DNA from: Tritrichomonas musculus
Taxonomy: Eukaryota; Parabasalia; Tritrichomonadida; Tritrichomonadidae
Assembly (NCBI GenBank): GCA_039105265.1
Contig: JAPFFF010000003.1
Span: 8,308,001 to 8,372,000, forward strand
Reading direction: 5' to 3'
DNA length: 64,000 bases
In this document: positions 1 to 10,624 of the stretch, piece after piece
Numbering within the stretch: position 1 is the first letter of the stretch
Layout of the letters: every line of letters begins with the position of its first letter
Notes under the pieces: model-generated
What the model was told of the DNA's origin: nothing
What the model saw: only the letters and a program-made list of their open reading frames with translations
The model's database searches: none
Translations under genes and position numbers: made by a program

Positions 1-655
1 CCAGATACTACGATCCAAACACCAAATCGTTTAAGTATGTTACTAGAATACGATCCAAATACTAGGTGAACCACTTCATTGGTAACCTATCTATTTTTGG
101 TCGATAATGAGTATAAATTGGTTTATCTTATCGGTCACAACACATGTGGATATATCTTATTGGATACATATTATCGAATACATCATATATGAATACATCT
201 TATCAAGTACAACAAATCGAATACAACACATGCAGATACACATTACCGAATACAACATATGCGGATGCATCTTATCGAATACATCATATGCGGATATTAC
301 AGATGCGAATATATCTTATCGATCACTAACAGTCGAATCGATTCCAAATATAAGTGGATGGTTCATCTTATCGAGTACATCATATCGAATACAACATATG
401 CGAATACATCATATCGAGTACATCATATACGGATACATCATATGTGGATATATCATATGCCGATTCACATTGTCGATCACAACACATGCGGATATATCTT
501 ATTGGATACATCTTATCGATCACATCGATCATAACATATGCGGATATATCTTATTGGATGGTTCATCACATACGGATACATCACATTATAGAGTACACAT
601 TAACGAGTACACCATATGCGGATAATAATAATAATTATCTTCAAATTGATAATGC
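1..655. repeat. Degenerate short tandem-repeat tract
   Basis: From about position 115 to 625 the DNA is built from loosely repeated 14-16 nt blocks such as GAATACATCATATGC, GGATACATCTTATC and GGATATATCTTATTGG, often alternating so that a 28-30 nt higher period appears. The blocks lack stop codons, so three + frames stay open for long stretches and overlap; this is best explained by repeat composition, not by a protein. Positions 1-115 have related words (ACGATCCAAA twice). The tract is less AT-rich than the flanking intergenic DNA. It could be a minisatellite or the edge of a larger repeat that continues left of the window. Confidence 0.7.
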
Positions 656-1010
656 AAATTAGGTAGTCATCATTAATATTCCAAAAAAGTGACTAATGGT
701 TTTTCAAATTTCAAGATTTTGTTTTTAAATAACTGAAAAATGCATAAAATTTGCGAAAATATAAATGACTGTTTTCAATAAATTAATTGAATTTTTTTTC
801 TAACAAGTCATTGAAAAATAAAAAAACATTAATATCTTAATATTCAATCAATTAAATAATAATTAAAATATAAATATAAATAATATAAAAATATTAACAT
901 AAAATAACAGAAATATTTTAAGATAACTCTTTTTTATTATTCAAAAAACAACAAGTAGACGCCACCCTTTAGGAAAGGTACGAACAAATAAGTTTTCAAT
1001 ATTCATATAT
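656..1010. other. AT-rich intergenic, 3' flank of the AGC kinase
   Basis: About 350 bases of A/T-rich DNA with no supported gene. A short hairpin (ACCCTTTAGGAAAGGT, 964-979) lies shortly after the stop codon of the kinase that reads leftward into this region; its role is unknown. Confidence 0.5.
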
Positions 1011-4000
1011 TTATTTTTGATTATCAACATGATTCTTCTCTTGATTATCATTTTGATTTTGATTATCATCATGATTTTGATTTTGATTAGCTTCTTGACT
1101 CAAACTTTCGTTTGAGATAATAATCTCGTTATTGTTATTATTATTTAGTGGATTATTTCTGTATTGGAATGGATCGTTAATGTTGCTTGTGGCGCGTTTT
1201 GGCGGGCAAGTTGGATTATCAGAAAAGTTTTCATAAGAGTTCTCATTCGATAAAGAGCAAGAACTTTTAATCCTTTCGTAAAGATCGGGCACTTTTGTAG
1301 GCAAATACATGTCATCGTTTGATAGTCTAGAAGAAGGTCTTCTTTTCAAATGAACCATTTCCTTCTGCTTTGTCTCAACAGAAGTAAAACTGCTGGAGGC
1401 AATAGGACTATCTGTTGCATTTGTCATCCTTGTCATTGGATGCCGCTTAGCAACTTGCATATTCTTGTTTTTAAGCTGTGAAATTGAAACCGATGGGAAG
1501 AGATTTTCAAGACTGCTGTAAGGGACTTGAACAGCTGGAAAATGGGAAATTTCGCTATCATTACTCTCTGAATAGTCATTACTTAAACGGATTCCACCCA
1601 TTAAATTCATTTCGCTTTGGCCAGCTGATAGTATTGATGCAGTTGATGAGTTGGAAATAGCATCGTTGTTGTTGTTGTTGTCGTTGTCAAGTCTGATTGC
1701 AGAAGTCGATGAAGAAGCAAGACGAAGATTATTTGAATTACTTGATGAAGAAGGTGTAGCTGTCTTATTATTATTAGTATCAAAATTATTTTCTTTTTCT
1801 TGATTAATTTCTTCATTTTGACTGACATATTTATTAGTATTATCTAGAATTCTTCGTTTAATAGCAAGGAAGTCACCAGGAGAAGGATCAGATCGGAAAT
1901 CTCCAATGGATTTGTGTGGAATTGACTTCCGACTAGTCTTAAAAGCCCTTTTGCCAAGCTCGCTAAGGTAAGAAAGATTGTCAACAAGATCATTTTCTGT
2001 GTATGAATTCAAATTAGCAGAGCAAGCTCTATCTTTGATGCTTATCAATGGTATATTCCCGTTGCTGTTGCTTCTTTTATCCTCATTTTTTAAGGAGTTA
2101 CTTTCGTCGTTTCGTTCATTATTATTTTGTATATTTAAATTATTTTCTAAGTCATCGAAATGGAGCAATTTACCTAAATTGTCATAACTGCAGCTATTTA
2201 TTATATAGTTAACATTATAATTATTGATATTTGAGTTTAATGCAATGTTTTGATCATCTGGCACAAGAAGCGACGATTGATTAAATATGTTCTGTGTAAG
2301 TGCTCGTTTTCGTGCTCGATTTGGAGAATTCCCAAGATAAACATTGCTTGGTTTCAGAGAATCTTCGATATCAGCAATAATATCATTATCATTTGAATTG
2401 AAGTTAGCATATCTGTTTTCAAAGTATTGCGTGTCATAAGCAGTTTCGAGTTCTGGCTTAAATGGAGGAATTATATTTGCTGGATCAATGTCAGAGAACC
2501 ATTTGTGTTTAATAACATCATCACTTGAGTTGGCTCCGAGTCTTTGAGAAGGATCAAGCGTTAAAAGTCCTTTAATTAAATCAGCAGCATCTTGTGAAAT
2601 TGAAATTCCACCAAATTCATCTTCTTCTTCATTATTGTCATCATCAATATCATTGGTTTGCTTCTTAATTGGCGGAAGTGTGTAACGGCACGCTTTGATG
2701 TTCTCATAAACCTTTTCTTTTGTGTCTGCGTGGAAAGGAGGACTTCCTACGAGAAGTTCGTAAAGGACAGCACCTAATGACCACCAATCAACGCAGAACG
2801 TATGCTCTTTATTTTCAAGGATCTCTGGAGCGATGTAATCAGGCGTTCCAACAATTGATCTTGTTTGTGATATCTTATCATCGATGGTCGATGGAGTCAA
2901 GCTGGACCTATTTTCGTTGTCAGTTTCACTATCAGTTCGAGAATTGTTAAAATGCAAAGCTGAACTTGGCTTTGAATAAGAAATGCCAGTTTTTTTACTG
3001 AGTTCTTCTTCTGTACTTAGACTATGTCTTATATGGCTTTCGCTGCCAGCTGTAGCCTTCTTATTTCTGTCAGTGATACCAACAAAAGAAAGACCAAAAT
3101 CAGTAAGTTTGAGTGATCCGTCGGCTGCAATAAGAACATTGTCAGGTTTAATATCTCTATGAATGATACCACGAGAGTGAAGATAAGAAAGAGCAACAGC
3201 TATTTGATAAGTGTAAGCTTTGGCTGACCTTTCGTCAAGACAGCCAACATTGTGCAATAATGAAAAAAGATCTCCACCAGGGAGGTATTCCATAACAAGA
3301 TATAAATTTCTTGTACCTGAAATCGAATAATCTATAATGTTAGAATGAATTAAAAATAAAAATAAATTCAAGTTTGCTTTTTTCCTTGTGATAAAATAAT
3401 TATATATAATAATATCAATATTAGATAAGTAACATAATATGCAATTACAAAAACATTTTGATGTGAATAAAATATATTTCCCGATCTAAATAGAAGTCAA
3501 CTATAAAGGATCAAAAAAAAAAAAAATGCTGACTAAGAAAAGAAAGGTAAGAGTATATATTAATATATACTAAAAAAAATATACAATTAAATCATCATTG
3601 GGAAAAAAGCAAACTGAAATCTATTAATAATAGTACATACAAAAATTAATAATATATGGATTATTGAATTGAAGTAAAATATCTTTCTCCAGTACAACAC
3701 GCTTTACTTGATTCTTTTGCACAACATCATCTTTTGAGAGGACTTTAATAGCATAAATATCATCTGATACTTTATTTTTGGCTAAAAAAACTCGTGCAAA
3801 AGCTCCAGCAGAAATTCTTTTAACGAAATCAAAATCAGAAATTTGGACTTGAGCAATTTTTTGTGTATCATCATTTCCTGATATTCTAGTAAATTTGAGA
3901 ACTTTGGCAGCTTTTTTGATAATTACTGACAATTGGGACTTTAAAAGTACTTGTTCTTTGGCTGTGTTTATAATTGAAGCGCAAGGTTGGTTTAAGTATT

Positions 4001-4913
4001 CTACATTGAGGAAACTAATAACTTCTGAAATATATTGAAGCTCATCTGATGCTTCGTTGTTTTTCCACTCGATTTGTATAGCTCTTTCAAGAAGAAGGCT
4101 TACTCGCAGCATAGGAAGGATCGTTTTTTTAACTTCGTCAAATTCGCCAGGCCAAGGAACACATAAATAATCTTCGTTTATCATATTCGAAGTGTAAGTC
4201 ATTTCGTTTTGAATAGATTGCAATTTTGTTTCCACATGGTAAGCTTTAAAACATGACTGCGTATGCTGTTCAAAAAGTTCAATTGGGACGTATTCATTGC
4301 ACATCCTGCATATTTCACCCTTTTGTCGTGTATTTTCATTATTATTATCATTGTATTCATTGTAACTTCCATCAGTATCGCTATATTCGTTTTCGTAACT
4401 ACTATCAATTGCAGATCTTTGGCGATATTCATTTTCTATTGAATCCAAAAGATGACTAATAGCTAACACAGAGTGCATCATACGATTGGCTATTTTTTTA
4501 ACGCCAAATGAAAGGTTTTGATTTCGAATTATAGGCTTTAATCTAGACGATGCTGATTCTGATATGAATAATAATTCGCCATACGAACAATTGAAAAAAT
4601 TATTTAAAAAGTCTCGAAAAACTTTAATTGAAAGATGATCTTTTTCATGGATAATGATTGGAGGTCGATGAGGAGGAGTAGATATCGATGGAAACTGATT
4701 ATCAATATCAGATATTTCTTGTAAAAGTCTTTCGAGTATTGTTCTTTGGCTTTTCAATGTTAAATAGCAGTGAATGTAATTATCATCAGTTGACTGATAA
4801 CCTTTTGGTGAACGAATTTCAGTGATTTGAACTGAATGTTGACGAGCTGGATATGGTAGATTACCATGATTATTTGTGGATTGTTGCATGAGAGAAGTAT
4901 TTCTCTCATTCAT
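1011..4913 (-). CDS. IRE/Greatwall-type AGC protein kinase, two exons
   Basis: Serine/threonine kinase, coded by complement(join(1011..3331,3641..4913)). The join gives 3594 nt, an exact multiple of three, for 1197 aa. The N-terminal part carries a C2HC-type zinc motif (Cys202, Cys205, His217, Cys221), as seen before the kinase domain of plant IRE/IREH1 kinases. The kinase domain starts near residue 361, with a GxF-type loop (ISAGAFARV), Lys390, HRD Asp484 and DFG Asp502. Between DFG and the activation-loop motif GTPDYIAPE lies a long Ser/Asn-rich insert, a hallmark of the MAST/Greatwall/Rim15/IRE group. After the kinase core come roughly 450 residues rich in Asn and Ser with no recognisable domain. 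Only the spliced form gives an intact subdomain V (FYYS..GTRNLYLVMEYL). Known relatives act in cell-cycle or nutrient signalling; the role here is inferred. Confidence 0.88.
3332..3640 (-). other. Spliceosomal intron (309 nt) in the AGC kinase gene
   Basis: Read on the minus strand, the intron starts GTATGT (3640-3635) and ends TCTAACATTATAG (3344-3332). The 5' site equals the trichomonad GTAYGT consensus. The 3' end has the branch-point-like CTAAC fused to the AG, like the ACTAACACACAG motif of Trichomonas vaginalis. Splicing joins Phe-Tyr across the junction and restores the conserved YYS-x-S-G-T-R-N-L-Y-L-V-M-E-Y kinase segment in frame. Phase: one base of the codon lies in exon 1, two in exon 2. 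Without splicing, exon 1 stops at 3624. Confidence 0.88.
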
Positions 4914-5839
4914 TTTTAAACTTTTGAATAAACTCTGAAAATTTTCAACCTATTAAATAATATTTTAATTTTATAAATAGAATAATCAGATTTTCAAAAT
5001 TAAAATCAGCTCTATTACATTCAACAACCAAATATTTTGATTACACGATGTTCGTATTTAAAAATTTGGGTAATGATTTATTTTATTGAAATTTCAATGC
5101 TCTAATTCAATTTTCATTATAATGATGTTTATTTATTTGAAATTCTTTTGGTTGATTAGTACTAAAGATTTTTTTATTCTCCATGCTGTTATAATTGAAT
5201 TTTCAATACAAAAATGAATGAAATCCCATTCAAAAGTGTTTTTTTTTTTAAGCTTACTACGCTATTCTTTAGAAGTCCGATGTTGAATACTTTGAATAGG
5301 CCAAACTAATTGATTTATTTTTTATTTATTGTTTTTTGTAGAGTATTATGAAAGTATATTATTAAAGTATTATACCAAAAAGGTTTTTTTATTAACGATT
5401 ATATATATAATTGTTAGATGTAAAAAAGTTGCTCTAAAAATTGATAGAAGAGAGATGACATAACAATATAATTAATAAGATAAATTTCAAAAGTTAAATA
5501 AGCATAATATGAACTACTTTATCTTTTCATTTTCACATTAGCTGCTTTTATTTTGCTTTGTCTAATTTAATAAATAAAATAAAATTAAAAAATTTTAAAA
5601 TTGCGATAGATGATCCTCATATTTAGATCATAAAATTAAGGCTTGCCAATTTTTTAATACAACAATCTAGTTGCTCATTTTATCGAAATGATATAGATTT
5701 TACAGTGCAATATAGGAATACAAAAATTATAAAAAGGTGAGAACTTCAATTTTTCTGATAATTGGTATGAAATAAAATGCATTCATCATTGTTGAAATAG
5801 AATAATTAAATGATTCTACTTTCCTCCATTTCCTGAGCA
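4914..5839. other. AT-rich intergenic, nothing recognised
   Basis: About 0.9 kb between the start of the AGC kinase and the end of the Ala/Glu-rich gene. It consists of A/T runs and short simple sequence. No supported gene, RNA or repeat was seen. Confidence 0.5.
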
Positions 5840-6220
5840 TTATAGAATAAAATAATCCGAATTTGAATGTGAATTTAATTCTTTTTGCGTAATTAAGTTA
5901 ACTGCTAGTTGTTCTTGCACTTCCGCTTCTGCCTCAAGTTCGGCTAAAGCTGCAGCTTCTTTGACTTGTAATTCTGCTTCAGCTTCAAGCTGTGCTGCTG
6001 ATGCTGCTTCTCTTGCTTGTAATTCTGCTTCTGCTTCGATTTCAGCCAATTGTATGGCAGCTTTTTCTTGTTCTTCTGCTTCAATTTCCATTTCTATTAA
6101 ACTTGCTACAGCTTTTGCTTGTGATTTTGCTTCTGCTTTTAATTTAGCCTCTGATGATTCTTTTGATTTTGGCCTTGACCTTGAATTTTTTTTTGGTGAT
6201 TTATGATCCCCATTATTCAT
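5840..6220 (-). CDS. Small Ala/Glu-rich helical protein
   Basis: A 126-aa reading frame starting at the ATG at 6220. The first 25 residues are basic and Ser-rich (SPKKNSRSRPKSKES). The middle is a run of Ala/Glu/Gln with an imperfect 20-22 residue repeat (LEAEAEL-Q-x-KEAAxxAE), predicted to form a long helix or coiled coil. The end is NSHSNSDYFIL. No family is recognised. The opposite strand is also open here because of the GCT/TTC composition, but that frame would be a Ser/Ala/Cys/Phe mix without design. Isolated between two long AT-rich gaps; it could be a small coiled-coil protein or a decayed fragment of a longer one. Confidence 0.5.
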   Translation of the reverse strand: MNNGDHKSPKKNSRSRPKSKESSEAKLKAEAKSQAKAVASLIEMEIEAEEQEKAAIQLAEIEAEAELQAREAASAAQLEAEAELQVKEAAALAELEAEAEVQEQLAVNLITQKELNSHSNSDYFIL

Positions 6221-8346
6221 CAAAGATATTTACAAGCTTTTAAATGCTTTAACGTATGAATTATTTTACAAGACCGAGGTATTCAAGAAGATATCTAGCC
6301 TAGAAATTCGATTGATAATTAAATATCATTTTTAATATTTTATATTTATGCTATAATAGAAAGTATAATATGTTTTATACGTTTGATTTCGAGATATTAA
6401 TATAAATTATATTTCTATGACTAAATGGCTATGGAGAACTTTTGTTAGAGAAATAAAATTCTCAATTTTGAATATCATTAACAAAAGTTGTTTGATTTGA
6501 AAGAAAATATTTCAATGAAAATGGAGTAATATTTCAAAGGATTATTATAAAATTGAAATAATTTAATTTTTTATTACTGCTGATTTTTTTATATAATATT
6601 TTAATATATTTAATTTATATTATATTATTTATATTATATTATTTATATTATATTATTTATTTTTTATGTAATGTTTTATATTATATTAATATATATATAA
6701 TATGGCTTATTTTATTGAATATTAAGATAAATTCATAATTATAATTTGAATAAAGATTATTATTGAAATGACGATCATTTTTTTGAATACATGATTAGTT
6801 TATTAGACATCTCATCCTCTGAATTTCATTCAATTATTGATAATTATTTGAGGAGAACGAGCTAACAAACAAACTTATGACCCTAATTATAAAAATTATA
6901 AATAAGAGTATCTTGTTTAATTACAAATATATATATATAAATAAAAAATTTATTTAAATTTATAATCTTATGCTTATCATATATTTATAATTTTTGTTCA
7001 AAAAATCAAAGATTTTTTCCTTATAATAAGGACCTTATTACAGTATTTCTCAAATCTTATTACATAAATTGAAAAAGCTTAAATGTAAGAACATTAATTT
7101 TTTGGTTTTTAAACGCTTAAAAATAATATATTTATTATTCATAATATTTATATATTTATATATATCATTATAAATATAAAATATTATATTAAACCATTTA
7201 TTGATAGGAATAAATGGACTTTTTTATTTCTTTAAAAATTGAAAGATCTTTCAATATTGAAAGAAATTTATTATTATAAATATATAAATATTTTGGTTAT
7301 TTATAGATATATAAGATTTTTTTTATGCAATTAATAATAATATTTTATTTTAATTATAGATATTATGATATATACACTTGAATACTTTCATATTTCTTGA
7401 AATACATATTTTTAATCTCATTTTTATGACATTTTACACCATTAAAATAAGCAATTAAAATCAAAACCATCAATTCTCAAAATTACGCGTATGAATATCT
7501 TAAGCACCAACATATACATTAATAAATATAATAAAATATCATATGGAAAAGTATTATATAAAATTCTAGGCTGAAAAAAAAGATATGATAAATTTATATC
7601 TGAAAAAAATTTTAATTTCTTTTTATTTCTGTTTATAAATCTAATTAAATTTGAAAAATCTAATAATTTAATTAATCATATATGTATTAATATAAATATA
7701 TTTGGAATTATCAAAAATCATAAAGATTGAATGAAATATTAAAGATATATCAATCTCAAACAGAAAATTAGCAGTGTTAGACATTCTTAAAATGATTATA
7801 TCGAGCAACCAATTAAAAATTTTTGATTTGAATGCATATAACATAATATTGATGGAAATAATACAGACTGTCTTGTATTATCAATATGACTTCTACTTTA
7901 TCTATTTTCAGCAATTCCTGGTATATTTAATAATTGTTGGGTTAAATATTTTCAATAGAAAAAGGTTACTTTTTTAATTTTTAATTTTTAATTTAGATAT
8001 AACTATATTATTAAAATATTGCATTTGAATAGATTATTTCAACTTTTCTATTCAAAATCAGGATTTAAAAAAGACGTATAATTTGTATTCTATATAGAAG
8101 TATCTGAAAGAAAAAGTATTTTAACAATTAGTGATTGTTAAATTATATTTTTTATTAGTCAAATTTACAAATTACCTCTTTATAAATTGTTCATTATGAA
8201 TTTCTTTTGATGTGGTCTACTAAAAAAAAAATTTCATGAAATTGTATAAAAATTTAATGAATAAAAAAATGATAAATCATGAATATATGAAAACAATTTT
8301 TAAATATAAACAACATGGTAAAATGAAAATAACAAATAAAGTATAT
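6221..8346. other. Long AT-rich intergenic region
   Basis: About 2.1 kb of strongly A/T-rich DNA. It contains a 14-nt microsatellite (6612-6660) and many TATA-like runs. The only reading frames over 60 codons (for example 7774-7977) have no family resemblance and A/T-driven composition. No RNA gene was recognised. Confidence 0.55.
6612..6660. repeat. 14-nt A/T microsatellite, about 3.5 copies
   Basis: The unit TTTATATTATATTA is repeated head to tail about three and a half times. Simple sequence within a gene-free region. Confidence 0.75.
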
Positions 8347-10062
8347 TCATTTTCTGTTTGATATTGATTCCTGGAAAGAAGTATTCATCATTCCTAAAAA
8401 ACGTTTAAAATTAGATTTTCTTCCTTTTTTAAGTGAAACCATAATATGAGATGTATCTTTAGAATCACCTTCATCACTTATTTCAACGAAAAATTTTAAT
8501 TTAGCAAATAATGACATCTTAACTTTAACATCAATTTTTGCATGATTTTCCGAATTATGTGAAATGTCCAAGCAATCAACAAACCTAGCTTTTTTAAGCT
8601 GCAAAAAATCGAAAGTATCTTGACAAGCGTCTGATACGGGTTCAGGCAATTCAAATAGATAGATACCAGATTCTTTTTTGATAAGTGAAATGAGACCATC
8701 CTTTTGATTTGCTTTCACATTTCTGAAAGGATTTGCCGATTTTGACTTCATTCTAAGTGTTTTGGCTTGCATAGGAACAAGTGGACGAGGAGGGGGTAGC
8801 TTTTTACTTTTGACTGTTCGAAATTCTGCATTTTTTTGATTTTTAACGTTTGAATTGTTGATAATATCAGCTGAATAGGATGATGATGAATTGTTTTTGT
8901 TTTCTTTCAACTCGTTATTGGATGTATTAGTTGTTGAAGAAGATGATAATCTTTGAGGAGTTTTTTCTAGTTCTTGTTTCTTCGGACCATTTGATTTATT
9001 TTTGGTATCTGAATCTTTTGGATTATCTTTAGAACCTGAATCATTATTTGCGAAATCTGAATCGCTTTCGTTTTTATTATGGTCGTAGATATAAAAATCG
9101 CTACTACTAGAGTCAATAAGAGAAATTCTGTTTTTTTTAATAGACTTCGGAGTTTCAAAGTTGGGATGATGATTATTTGTATCTGTATCTAAATCTATAA
9201 GTAAGTTATCAAATGTATCAATTTCTGTAGGTTTAAGTGGCTTAACATCGGGTGTAGTTTTGAACCACCTGTGATTTTTAATCTGTTCTATTGTATATCG
9301 CTGATCAATGTCAACATTTAGGATGTGCGAAAGTAAATCAACAACATCATGCGATAAGTGATCTGGATATACTACTTTTCCTTTCATAACTTTCCTACCA
9401 AGTTCTTCAAAATTTTTTCCTTCAAATGGGAAAGTTCCGCATAACATCATATAAAGAACAATCCCGCATGACCAAATATCAGCGGATGGACCATTATATT
9501 TTGCATTAAAGAAAACTTCGGGTGCGACATAATACGGAGTACCACAGTGCGTTGACAGATCAGTTTCAGATATAATTGACAAACCAAAGTCAGATAGTCT
9601 GAGATTTCCATCTGAATCAATAAGCAAATTTTCCAATTTTAAATCTCTATGTGTTATATTCTTTGAATGCAGAAATGATAGTGCGTCCAAAAGTTCTGAA
9701 AAATAGAAGTGCGCTTCTGATTCATTAAGGAATCCATTAGGAGAACTCATTATTTTTTCTTCGAGGTCACAACCTGACACATAATTTAAAACTAATATGA
9801 TTCTTTTTTCAGTAATAATAAGCTCATGTAAATATACAAGATAAGGGCATTCACTGCTACCAATTGAAGCGATTGATCGGAAAATTTCAATTTCTCTATC
9901 AATTTGCTTTTGAATATCAGGACGAGGCTTCATTATTTTCATTGCATATTTTTTTTTTGTAGCAATTTCTTCAACAAGTTTAACCTTTGAAGTAGCACCT
10001 TCTCCAATTGTTTCAATGATTCTATATGCGTTGAGTCGTTCATTGGAATTCGGCGCAGACAT
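8347..10062 (-). CDS. CAMK/SNF1-like serine/threonine kinase with KA1-like tail
   Basis: 571 aa. The kinase domain is at residues 13-270: glycine loop GEGATSKV (20-27), Lys42, HRD Asp140 with the KLEN motif, DFG Asp158, then the GTPYYVAPEV activation segment. The pattern (IWSCGIVLYMMLCGTFPFEG, RYTIEQIKNHRWF) is that of the CAMK/SNF1-AMPK-MARK group. A Ser/Asn-rich linker (about 300-430) follows. The last 110 residues resemble a kinase-associated KA1-type domain (LQLKKARFVDCLDI..., then alternating strands and FKRFLGMM), which in relatives binds acidic lipids or inhibits the kinase. The start is the ATG at 10062, placed a dozen residues before the kinase core. The KA1 call is an inference from position and pattern. 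Confidence 0.88.
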   Translation of the reverse strand: MSAPNSNERLNAYRIIETIGEGATSKVKLVEEIATKKKYAMKIMKPRPDIQKQIDREIEIFRSIASIGSSECPYLVYLHELIITEKRIILVLNYVSGCDLEEKIMSSPNGFLNESEAHFYFSELLDALSFLHSKNITHRDLKLENLLIDSDGNLRLSDFGLSIISETDLSTHCGTPYYVAPEVFFNAKYNGPSADIWSCGIVLYMMLCGTFPFEGKNFEELGRKVMKGKVVYPDHLSHDVVDLLSHILNVDIDQRYTIEQIKNHRWFKTTPDVKPLKPTEIDTFDNLLIDLDTDTNNHHPNFETPKSIKKNRISLIDSSSSDFYIYDHNKNESDSDFANNDSGSKDNPKDSDTKNKSNGPKKQELEKTPQRLSSSSTTNTSNNELKENKNNSSSSYSADIINNSNVKNQKNAEFRTVKSKKLPPPRPLVPMQAKTLRMKSKSANPFRNVKANQKDGLISLIKKESGIYLFELPEPVSDACQDTFDFLQLKKARFVDCLDISHNSENHAKIDVKVKMSLFAKLKFFVEISDEGDSKDTSHIMVSLKKGRKSNFKRFLGMMNTSFQESISNRK

Positions 10063-10601
10063 AGCAAATTCTATAATATAAATTGAATATTCATAATTGA
10101 AAGTACTTTTTGAGAGAATTGTGATTTTTTATATCCACAAATAAGAAAGAAAAAATTGAGAACATATTTTTTCGGCTTTTTATAAGCATTATTTTACGAT
10201 TCATAAACAGATATAATAGAAATATTAATATATTTATAATATATATAATAATTTTATAATTTGATTTTTCAAAATATAATACTAATATTCAATTTTTAAC
10301 AATATATTATAAAAATATAAAATTGATATAATTGATTATATCGAATTTTTATAAAATTTTCGGTAGTTGAATAAGAAAAGCATTTTATAAAAAGTATAAA
10401 AAATATAAGATATTTTTAGGCAAAATATCTTAAAATTTTGATTACAAAAGTTGATCGCAAGTCATATTCAAAAATTACTGTAAAATTTCCTGTCAAAATT
10501 TCAGGGTAATTTTGTGAACAAATCAGTAATCGTAGCATTCAATTTAAATAATTATTCTGAAATTTTCATTGACGGTAGTCATCTAATTAAACTCCATTAA
10601 G
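10063..10601. other. AT-rich intergenic, nothing recognised
   Basis: About 540 bases between the kinase start and the left end of the TTAA-flanked transposon. A/T-rich, with no supported feature. Confidence 0.5.
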
Positions 10602-10624
10602 TTAAGGGTAAAGTTGGCTTTTCT
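10602..10624 (+). repeat. Left terminal inverted repeat of the TTAA element
   Basis: 23 bp, begins TTAAGGGTAAAGTTGG and is perfectly complementary to 15726-15748. Its first four bases are the presumed target duplication. Confidence 0.85.

Noticed and set aside
107-662. Three overlapping + reading frames of 60-170 codons
   Set aside because: They arise from a stop-poor degenerate repeat; the proteins are near-identical shuffles of Ile/Tyr/Ser/Thr words with no domain.
5961-6206. Ser/Ala/Cys-rich + frame opposite the Ala/Glu-rich gene
   Set aside because: It is the mirror of GCT/TTC repeat codons; the minus frame has a sensible charged helical pattern and a basic N-terminus.
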